This document shows positions 49,911 through 58,728 of a stretch of 64,000 nucleotides of DNA, piece by piece (position 1 is the first letter of the stretch; the number at the start of each line of letters is the position of its first letter). The notes below the pieces were generated by a model. It worked only from the letters and a program-made list of their open reading frames with translations, was not told the origin of the DNA and made no database searches. Source of the DNA: Lateolabrax maculatus (lineage: Eukaryota > Chordata > Actinopteri > Acropomatiformes > Lateolabracidae); NCBI GenBank assembly GCA_031216445.1, contig CM062198.1, forward strand, positions 1,550,001-1,614,000, read 5' to 3'. The position numbers were made by a program, and so were the translations under genes.

Positions 49911-50725
49911 GGGATTTTAAATGCTGTCTTTCAATGCTAGTAATACCACAAACATAGTTATTGTACCTCCACTGTGTAGGGTAGAAGCAGGGATGCCATA
50001 GACAGATATCTCCAAACCGGCACAAATCAAAGTAAACCTTCAGCATGGACAGACATCGCCACAGGTCACAAGGAACATGCTGTTTTGTTATTTTGGTGAA
50101 GAGATCATTTAAAACAATTTGGCTTTTCAAAGCACATTAGTCCAACAACAGCAAATCAAAAACAACATTTTTAATAGTTGAAATAAATACTCCATTACAT
50201 GCATGATCCAAACACTTTAAAATACTATGGGAAATCTGGTAAATAGTGTAAAACCTATGGCACACACTCACAGCAGCTTTTACCAATTAAGAATTCACAC
50301 GTTGAAAAAAAAACAGAAAAAAAAAGAAAAACAAGCATTGAGACACTCAGATCACTCTCTCCAATCTCACAAAGCACATGTAATCGAGCAGATCGGCCGA
50401 CCATAGGTTCACATAGCGAGGGCACATACATCATCAAGGCCGGAGCTGAAAACTGAGGTAAGCTTTTCAGGTTTGAAGGCTGCCGTCTGCTGGAGAGAGC
50501 GGGCCGTCAGCTGAGCTGGGTCAGGCCCAGAGCGGTCAAGTGGTCCATTTCTATCAAGGTTCAGGTCACATCCAGCGCGACACAAACCCTGTAGTTAGTG
50601 CTACACACTTAACCCACACAAACAGACCCTGGGGCAGTCTTCCTCTGACTCTAAACCCAGGTGAGTCTCTTTGGTACGTCAGAATAGGACAGAGGGGACT
50701 GGAGCTCATGTTGCCTCTTCCTAAA

Positions 50726-51790
50726 CTAATTCACAGAATGAGAGTTGACTGGCGGCAGAGTCCGTGGAGAGGAGCGTTCTCTGAGTGCCTGAGTGAGCAG
50801 AGTGCAGCCATCCGACACAGCACACGCGGAGTTACGCAGGCGCTCCCGGTAGTCTGCCATTTTGGAGCTGCTCTCTGGATGCTGTGCAACGTCCCTGAGG
50901 CCCTGAGTGAGGAGGACGCAGGCTGAAACCACACTCATGGCCCCCCCTAACACTGCGGTCTGGACCCCCTTCCCTTCAGTGGAGATACTCGCAGCTCTTC
51001 CCAGGAACTGGGGCTCTGTGGCGAACCCGACCAGGGCGCTGACCGCCTGGACCAGAGCAGCACTAAAGAGGACGCAGCGGTTCCTGGTCAGCTCACTGGG
51101 CTGGGTTTTCACCTCTTTGACACAGGCCAGGAAAGCTGTGCCGCTTGTGCTCATACTCTTGACGCTCAGTTTGAACTGCTCTTTTGCAAAGCGGTCCCTG
51201 GACCTCTCGCTGGCCAGCGACGAGATGTCCGTTAGATTCTTGAGGTTGATGGAGATGTTCTGAGAGAGCTCCAGGAGGAGCTGGGGGGTGAGGTCTGGCA
51301 GGGGTGTGACTCGGAGGATGCCGCAGCTCTGCTCCACTTCGTGCCTGCAGCGGGTCACCTTGTAGCGGTCCACCAGACCGGACAGGCAGGGCTGAGCGCC
51401 GGGGGTCTCCACGGCCGCCAGGTAAGCGGCGTGGGCCGAGCACTCGGTCAAAGACACCACCAGGTCGGCCATCTCCAAGAGCCGGTCCCCCACCTCTGTG
51501 AAGCGGCCCATGTTGAGCTGGCTCTGAATGTCGTGCGTAAGAATGGAGAGCTCTTTAGTCCTGGCGATGACAGTGTCGCGGCACTGGTCAAATGTGTCGG
51601 CCACCGCCACCCCTTCAGAGGTCATGACCGGCCTGGTCTCGCTGGACAGCAGGAGCAGGTCGGCCACCAGCTGCATCTTGCCCTTACATGTGTCACAGAT
51701 GGAGGAGAGACGCTTCCTCTGCTGCAGACTGCCGCTGGGTGTGCTGGTTGATCCCTCGCTAGCTGATTTACCAGAACCACCACTAGCCAT
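50726..51790 (-). CDS. tlnrd1: Talin rod domain-containing protein 1 (mesoderm development candidate 1), complete, single exon
   Basis: TLNRD1 is a cytoplasmic actin-bundling protein related to the talin R7-R8 rod bundles: a four-helix bundle inserted in a five-helix bundle, working as a dimer on filopodia and stress fibres and binding CCM2 in vessels. The 354-residue frame starts MASGGSGKSASEG and matches the roughly 362-residue human protein nearly throughout: KRLSSICDTCKGKMQLVADL, QCRDTVIARTKELSILTHD, SLTECSAHAAYLAAVETPGA, RYKVTRCRHEVEQSCGILR, SALVGFATEPQFLGRA, GGAMSVVSACVLLTQGLRD, and the end RERSSPRTLPPVNSHSVN. Differences cluster in the low-complexity N-terminus. It is intronless in the coding part, GC-rich against AT-rich flanks, and divergent from mesd as in mammals. 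The ATG at 51790 is the only start fitting the family. Possible polyadenylation signals (AATAAA on the minus strand near 49676 and 49532) would give a long 3' UTR. Confidence 0.97.
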   Translation of the reverse strand: MASGGSGKSASEGSTSTPSGSLQQRKRLSSICDTCKGKMQLVADLLLLSSETRPVMTSEGVAVADTFDQCRDTVIARTKELSILTHDIQSQLNMGRFTEVGDRLLEMADLVVSLTECSAHAAYLAAVETPGAQPCLSGLVDRYKVTRCRHEVEQSCGILRVTPLPDLTPQLLLELSQNISINLKNLTDISSLASERSRDRFAKEQFKLSVKSMSTSGTAFLACVKEVKTQPSELTRNRCVLFSAALVQAVSALVGFATEPQFLGRAASISTEGKGVQTAVLGGAMSVVSACVLLTQGLRDVAQHPESSSKMADYRERLRNSACAVSDGCTLLTQALRERSSPRTLPPVNSHSVN

Positions 51791-51802
51791 AATAAGGAGG
51801 GG

Positions 51803-51805
<3 letters not shown>

Positions 51806-51851
<46 letters not shown>

Positions 51852-51860
51852 GGGGGGGGG
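51806..51860. repeat. (TG)n plus poly-G tract just upstream of the tlnrd1 start
   Basis: About 21 TG units followed by about 12 G; on the gene strand, poly-C and (CA)n end 15 nt before the ATG. Confidence 0.95.
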
Positions 51861-52599
51861 GTGTCAAACTGCTCTTCTGGAGGGGTTCACTTATCTATAG
51901 TTTTCTGCTGATGCACACTGCATTGTACTGTTTAAGCCATTTCCAACAGAAGCCTCACCTCACTGCTTTTTACAAACTCTTTTAAATAACAACTGGCCAA
52001 ACAGTCTTCCTTAAATTCGTTCAGAGAGTAGGTAATCCACGGGACATTATATGGTGACACACATATAATGTTGACATGTATTCTCAATGTAAACTGTAAA
52101 CAAAAAGCAAAGGTGAATTACTGCATTTACTGTCTGAATAACATCCCCATTATTAAGTCTCTAAAGTATATTACAAAAACAGTCTAACCTCTGATCATGT
52201 TCCCAGTTTGTCTGCCTTGGTTATTAGTCATGTTACACAGTCATCAGTGTAATAAGCTTGACAGATTAATTTAAATGCCCTGAACACAAAAAGTCAATAT
52301 TCTCACTGTAGTCCCAGTTTTCTGTGGACCAGACGAATTCACAGGTTGTTGAATTAAAAAATAAATCACACACAAACTGCAGTGCCACCAAGGTGCATTC
52401 TAAACGGCAAAGTGCAGACTGAGAATTACAGAAACAATGTCAGAAGCTCCTTATCTTTTCAATCAAGAACGCATTTGCAAATGGACTGCATCTGCTGAAC
52501 TGCCCCTGCGCCTTTTCCTGGGCTGTTTGTATCACTTCAGACAAGAAAACATCCCCGCAACACCTTTTTCTGTCTTTTTAAGTTGTTGACTGTAATCAA

Positions 52600-53350
52600 T
52601 ACGATATCATTTTGTGTTCACTTGCATCAGAGCAAGTAGCCTGGAACAGCACCGACACCTCGGTGACTTTGACCGGCCTGGCGAACTCATGCTGGCTCCA
52701 AACGGGGCACCGCCCGGGCAGCTGTTCTGGACGGCGGGGAGACCTGTCCTTCCCTCCAGCACCATCATTCCATGAGTCCTCCCGAGTAAAATCCACCTTC
52801 CTCAGTCCACTTTCAACCTCTTCTTCTTCAGACAGTGCCCTTGGTTACACGCTAGCAGTTGCTCCGCTCTCCGACTCCATATGCATCGTCCGTGTGTCTG
52901 CCCTCCTCCTCCTCCGCGTCTTAACTCAGGACCCGGGGTGGTGTAGCCCCACATATCCTCTGTGGGGAGTCGCTTGTCATATCCTCACCAGGCGGTGGTC
53001 CTTGAACATTTGAACCGGGGCCGGGAGGAGCAGCCGTTATTCCCGGAGACGGAGCTCCGAGCTGCGCGCTCCCGCTGCAGCGCTATGAGGAAGCGGGGAG
53101 GGTGTGGTCGCGGCTGAACGGCTGCTGGACCGACAAAGTTGTAGCAACTAAGGGCACAACGAGCCGCTGGCTTCAAGTCCCCGTCCACCGAGTCCGCGGG
53201 GAAGCGGATGCCGGCTCACCTCAACGACGTCCCGGGGAAGAGTTTGTTACACGGCGGCCGGAGAGCTATGGGGACTGGGACTGCTATTACTTCCAGGACT
53301 GGCTTAGCTGCCTTGAGACATCCCTGCTGCTGCCGCGGCTGCTGCTGCTT
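52600..53350. promoter_or_regulatory. GC/CpG-rich block, probable tlnrd1 promoter
   Basis: CG dinucleotides are far denser here than in the surrounding AT-rich DNA (for example CGCCCGGGCAG, GGACGGCGGGG, CCGAGTCCGCGGGGAAGCGG). On the minus strand CCGCCTG|GTGAGG at 52989-52998 looks like a splice donor, so tlnrd1 may have a spliced 5' UTR exon. Open frames across the block on both strands are probably a by-product of base composition. Confidence 0.6.
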
Positions 53351-53574
53351 CAAGCGAGCAGAGCTAGCGACACTGAAAGCGGAAGTTGGGGTTTCAAAAT
53401 AAAAGCAGGGCCACCGAGATCCCTCATGTCTACGGGGTTGTTCATGGGAATTTGGGGATAATAGGAGCCTGGAGGACAGTCTAGATTATTCATTTAAAAA
53501 CACAGTGGAGTATGTGTGAAAATACAGTAGAGTAGTTACATACATTGTATGTTTTTTTTTTTTACTGATTCCAG

Positions 53575-54748
53575 TATTTCGAGGTCCTCTGTATATAAAT
53601 GATACGAGCTACTTTAAAGCATTTCCCCACCACAGTGTCACTCCTGGCGGCAAGAGAAGCGTCTACAACAGCATGACCTTCACGATGGGAGGTAATCACT
53701 TTATATCATACATAACTGAACCATTTACATTTTCTAAAAGGTTTTTAAAATCCAGTTCAATTTTAAAAATGGAGATTTTGTTGGCATCTCTCAACATGTT
53801 GGCTTTGAGGCCTGAGATCTTGGCTCCAGCCCTACATGCAGTGATATTTTAAGACACATCTGTCACAATTATGTCTTTCAAAGCTGCTAAGTCAGTTATG
53901 TAGATTTCAAATCTGAAGTAAAAGTTTCAATTCTCCTGTGGAAAATACTCCAGTAGAGTCCTGCATTTAAAATAATGTTGAAGTAAAACTAGTATTATCA
54001 TTATAGATAGTATTAAAATACTATCATAATGCAAAATGGCCCATTACAAAGAGTTATATTAAATTGTGTTATATTATATTATATTACGTGTGTTTTATAA
54101 TATAGAATTATATTATAGGATTATCATTACTGATGCATTAACAAGTAACAAGCACCTTATTGTTGTAGCTGGTTGAGATGAAGCTAATTCTAACGATTGT
54201 CCGTCATTTTAAAAGATGATTATATTTTTTGTATATATTAATCTACAAAGTCACTGACTGCAGGTCTGAAATAAGTGGAGTATTTCCCTCTCAAAGTTAG
54301 TGGAGTAGAAGTAAAGTAGAGCAGCCTGCTTTAGTTCATGTAGGTTATTTCTGGCTCGTGTATTATTTTGACAGCTCCACCGGATGTTGTCTTGTTTACT
54401 CTGACGTATTTAACATCCGCAGGCCAAGCCCCACCGTCTCGCATGCTTGTTAACTACCGGTGCTATCAGCAGCACCCAGAAATCCAGATCCCGGGTCTGA
54501 GATACCGACAGGTCTTTCGAAGTGATCCCGCGGTCCAAGCACCGGTCGCGGTACCGGTCTTGGCACACCTGCTGCCGCTGCCGCACAGTGTGGGCAGATC
54601 GGTCAGAGGAAGCCGTCCCCGCTGCAGACTGCCTGGATCACACCGCGGGCTACATCACAAACAGTTCCACATTCGAACAAGTTCTGGATTGGACCAAACA
54701 AAGAGGAGAGAAGTGTGCGCTGCGCACGTATCGCTCAGTAAAAGATAG
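53575..54748 (+). CDS. Unrecognised two-exon candidate (53575-53691 and 54423-54748)
   Basis: A T-rich tract with CTGATTCCAG precedes a 117-nt block open as FRGPLYINDTSYFKAFPHHS and on to SMTFTMG, ending GGAG|GTAATC. A second block after ACATCCGCAG continues in phase (QAPPSRMLVNYRCYQQHPEI, IPGLRYRQVF) to a stop at 54748. From the ATG at 53673 this would give 114 residues; with upstream exons it could be longer. Exon 2 is GC-rich in AT-rich surroundings, and a second, overlapping frame (54522-54917) is also open and looks protein-like (FEQVLDWTKQRGEKCALRTY). I do not recognise either product. Either one frame is a small gene or the locus is a frameshifted pseudogene. Confidence 0.35.
53930..54330. 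repeat. ACTTAAGTA-type repeat remnants between the two candidate exons
   Basis: GGAAAATACTCCAGTAGAGTCC, AAGTGGAGTATTTCCC and GTGGAGTAGAAGTAAAGTAG are the internal motifs of the small element at 37579. Another remnant with ACTTGAGTACTTGATTTACGCCCACCACTGG lies at 55290-55630. Confidence 0.5.
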
Positions 54749-55639
54749 TGGTACCCCTGGACCTGTGCGGGTCCATCGGACTGACTCCTATGAAAGGGCT
54801 CATGCTCAGTCAAACCTACATGTGCACTTGGTGGTGAATGGCAGCATTGATCAGTTTACAATTTGGGTTTCTAAATCCTCCATACCTTCAGACTCTAACT
54901 TCTTCTCAGGACGGTGAAACGTGAATCCTCTAACTGTTGAAAAGAATGACGTCCGAGTCGTCGTCCAATCACTAAGCGCAGATGCGGACGCGGCATCCAA
55001 TCAGAAGAGTTAATGGGAAGAGCCAAGTATACAGGGAACAAATCCAGTGGTCGTTGAGAAGGGACCATACTGTTGGTGCTGTGTGAGAAAACTTGTTGTG
55101 TTTCTGTACTGCAGCAGGAAGCTGACACCATGTGCTGACTAACTCATACAGTTTCCTACAGGATCATCCACTGACGCAAAGCTGATACCGTTCCAATAAA
55201 TCATCAGTTTAAGTCTAATAAGAATAGTTATTATATTCATTCATTTTCATAAGTGTAGGTTTTGTGTGTAAGTCCTACTGACAGCAGTATTATCAGAATA
55301 ATATACTTAAAGTATCAACAACAAAGTACTAATAATGCAGAATGGCCCCAGAGTGTTTTTTTTAATCATATTTTTCATTAGTGGATTATTCTTTTTATTG
55401 ATCAGTATTTTAAGACACAGGGGCTATTCTGACCTCTTTTGTAGAGTAGTTTAAAAATCCATGTACATGCAGTGACCTCCTCTCAGTGTGAGTTGATTGA
55501 TATGTTTCTCACCGTCCTTTTAATTTGTTGCACCTGTTAGGGAGGACAACTTACACCTTTATCTTTTGTTATTAGTACAAGTTGTACACAGGTAGAGCAC
55601 TTGAGTACTTGATTTACGCCCACCACTGGCATCTTGTAG

Positions 55640-57240
55640 AGTGTCTACAGGGCTGAAATGATTGATTAGTTCAATCAATGAATAGATTTTTTGCTTTTAT
55701 TTGTTTTCTCAATTAAATCTCTTTGGGTTTGGGACCATTGGTCTGTAGCATAAAATGGAAATGCTCCCTGAAAGAGCAATTATCTCAGATTTGGACTTTG
55801 AGTAACTACTGGCTGAACAGAAGTCTTTCATCAAGCCAGTTTCCCCTGTGACAGCTGCAACGACATTCACCCAACTGTGATGCACCAGGGTCTCCTGTAT
55901 GTCACTGCAGCAAGGTGACAAGTTAAACCGCTGGAGCTCAGCAAAATATGAATACACAGATATACAGAAAGATATTTCACAAACTCTGGAGGGATGTTAC
56001 AGGACTGGGGCACGTTTTCAGTGCAAACTAATGCAGGATATGTGTGTGTGCGTGTGTGTGTAATTACTTTGTGTGTCTTCCATGGAACCAGGGACTCTAT
56101 ATTGTGAACACAGGGAATGATGAAGCTCAGGTATGTTGCATGGTAACAAACCCTCTTTTCTTCTTGGTAAGAGTTTGTGATGAACACACTGAGTGCCGTT
56201 GTACTGTCAGTGGGACTTGCAGCTGCACAGGGCACAGTGCCATTGGGTGGAGTCGAGCAGAGAGGAAACAGCTCTGCAGTTTGTGTCAGCTAGACCGATC
56301 TCTGATCTCCACGATCCTGTGAACTCTGCTGGCCTTCACACTGCTTTCTAACAGTGTGTCAGTAATGTAGCCATATAGTCACTGAGGGAAAATAATGTTG
56401 TTATTATGATTGTAGCAGCAGGGTTACAGTAAGACTAATGTATTAGTCTAATCATGGCCTTTGTGGTATCACCCACTGTGTTTCCTGCCTCTGAACATGA
56501 TGGAGGCTCCTCCCTGACTTCAATAATGGATATATTGCTATTAATATGCCATATTGGCTTAAAAGTCCAAAAAATATCAGCTATTGGTCCTAGCCTGAAA
56601 ACTATTGTATATAAAGGAAAAGTCTTATTGTCAGAAAAGCCCATGTGCAAACCCAAACCAACAATGATCTACTAACAAAGCCTGATATATCTTCTACCTC
56701 TATGCTATAGGGCTTCACTGTTGTCCAGAAACTATTAAACACACATCAATGAGCCACACTGTTGCTCTGGCTGACATGTTCCTTCATCACCATGAACACA
56801 CACTGTTGGTTATTTTGACTCAACCCCACACACACCATCCTGCTGCCCCAACACCACATGTGGATTAAAATGCAAATGAAAATAGTCCCCAACAAATGCA
56901 GTAATTCCTCTTGTTGGAGAAACAGCTGTTAAAAACTACAGCGGCCAGCTGTTTTAATAGATTAATTAGCATTCTCCATATGTTTCTCATATGCTGTTCG
57001 GCGGACACAGGACTTTCCGAAGGGGCTTCACGCCGAGCTGCTGCTAATGTTTGCTTGAGATCCAGACGTGACTATGACTAAAATCTTTCATCAGGTTAAA
57101 ATATATAGTTAAAAATGACCAAGCTCTTAAACGTGTATTGTGAAAATGTGGCTTAAAACTGGCTAAAAATTAAATTTATGACTGCATCTGGCAGAAGACC
57201 ACGCTTGACACATGCACAAAGGGGATATGACACCAACATT
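55640..57240. other. Intergenic; nothing recognised
   Basis: AT-rich sequence between the candidate locus and the mesd upstream repeats. Open frames are short and not protein-like. Confidence 0.55.
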
Positions 57241-57282
57241 GTTGGAAACATTTGGGATAATGTAAGTACACAACTCAACAAA

Positions 57283-57654
57283 GCCAATCACAAGCATTTA
57301 CCTGGTATGAGGCAGGTTTAATACGATGGCTGACAGAGACGAGCGCTAGTCAGGCATCTTTGTAAATAACCAAGATGGCGACTGCCAATATGTAGTGTCC
57401 CCTGGCCGGCTACATTGGCATTATTAAATGGAATGGATGGTCAATTTTCTCTAAAAGAAGAACTAACAACTGAAACTTTAAACTTTATGTTAATTTGTGT
57501 TTGCCGTACTTCTGACAGGACATACCGCATGACAGGACGGTGATTCGTTGCTCTGATTGGTTGTCTCCGCCTGTGGATAACGCTCCTTGGAAATCGAACA
57601 TGACCTGAAAGGTTCCAGACTAATTTGCGAATTAATCTGGCAATGACAGGCTAG
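57283..57654. mobile_element. Terminal-inverted-repeat element, copy 3
   Basis: It shares CCAATCACAAGCATTTACC, GACAGAGACGAGCGCTA, TTTCTCTAAAAGAAGAAC and GCTCTGATTGGTTGTCTCCG with copies 1 and 2. The right terminus ...CTGGCAATGACAGGCTAG pairs with the left CTAGCCTGG...CCAG of the other copies. The left end is missing here. Confidence 0.8.
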
Positions 57655-57859
57655 TGAATGAGCCCAATACATTTGTAAAAATATAGTTTAAAATGCTTTT
57701 ATCAGTGGCATGTATGTAAAAAAAACAGAATAGGTAATGTATAAGGAGAGCCAAAATGCCTTTGAGAATTTAATAATTGTGGCTTTATTTTGAAATTCCC
57801 CCATATGCTGGGGTCCGTACCCTTAGTCAGGATTTAACCTTTGAAATAATGTCAATAAA

Positions 57860-58419
57860 CACAAGAAAAAGGAAACTAGGTGCTGAGGTCGTATTAATCT
57901 GGGTTCCTGGGCATTGTGGAAAATGAAAAAGTTAGCCAAAACAAGCTATTAAAAAAGGAATCACAGATACACATATTCGTCTTTCAAAATCAGAAGGAAA
58001 GGCACTGTACTGAAGTAAGCAATAAAGAGTGGCAGCAGCACTAGGATCAGGAGACAAGAGGAAGACATTTACATTCAGTTCACATTATAGGGAAGCATCC
58101 AACAGGTTTATGTGATCATTGTCAGGTACCAGAAACTGTGGAGATGAGCTGTTAGCTGCACGAGATAAAAGTCACAGAGGAAGGACATGTTGGAAGGAAT
58201 GAGAAGATGGGAAACGACAGGAGCAGGAATAAGGACCACACTGGAGAGAGGTGGAAGTGGGCCAGGTAGAAGATGCATGGTCAGCTTCTTAAGGAGAACA
58301 GAACTGATGAGCAAAGAATAACAGTTCGGACACTGTAGGATTTAACTAACTCCAGCAGATGGCAGCAGTGCGACGCTAAGGATGCAGGCTGCCGTTAGGT
58401 TAAAACCCAAAGAAGAATA

Positions 58420-58450
<31 letters not shown>
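57860..58450 (+). mobile_element. I/Nimb-type LINE 3' relic with (GAA)n tail
   Basis: The plus strand keeps the RNase H-like motif WVPGHCG in a relic frame, then KEWQQH, IGKHPTGLCDHC (a CCHC-like zinc knuckle of this clade) and PETVE. It is followed by CTCCAGCAGATGGCAGCAGTG, CAGGCTGCCGTTAGG and a GAAGAAGAAG tail (about 58412-58450). These features mark the ORF2 C-terminus and 3' end of an I/Nimb-clade non-LTR element. Frameshifts and stops show it is inactive. It ends right at the mesd promoter. Confidence 0.72.
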
Positions 58451-58454
58451 GACA

Positions 58455-58572
58455 TGGGTCCGCCCCTGGTCCGCCCGGTCGGCCTCTCACGCTCACGGCT
58501 CCGAGACGCCCCGCCCCTCCTGTCTTGTGACCGGCAGACTCCGGAACCAATCAGAGCACGCCATCTGTAAAC
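58455..58572 (+). promoter_or_regulatory. mesd: mesd core promoter and short 5' UTR
   Basis: A GC-rich stretch with GC boxes (CCGCCCC at 58464 and 58511, plus CCCCGCCCCTCC) and a CCAAT box (AACCAATCAG near 58545), ending at the mesd ATG. There is no TATA box, as usual for a housekeeping chaperone. Confidence 0.7.
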
Positions 58573-58728
58573 ATGGAGTCTGACTTCAGGTGGAGATGTG
58601 TAGTGCTCCTGCTCTGCACATCTTTGCTTTGCATTTTAGCATCTGACAGCAAAGATAAGCCCAAGAAAAAGAAGGACATCCGAGACTACAATGACGCAGA
58701 TATGGCGCGGCTCCTGGAACAATGGGAG
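58573..58728 (+). CDS. mesd: mesd exon 1
   Basis: 52 codons, phase 0 out; signal peptide and the conserved IRDYNDADMARLLEQWE helix start. Confidence 0.96.

Noticed and set aside
50907..51911. Long plus-strand frames of 118-136 codons
   Set aside because: They are antisense shadows of the GC-rich tlnrd1 coding sequence.
52596..53461. Open frames of 60-130 codons on both strands in the CpG-rich block
   Set aside because: GC-rich DNA has few stops; no motif, matching splice pattern or homology supports coding.
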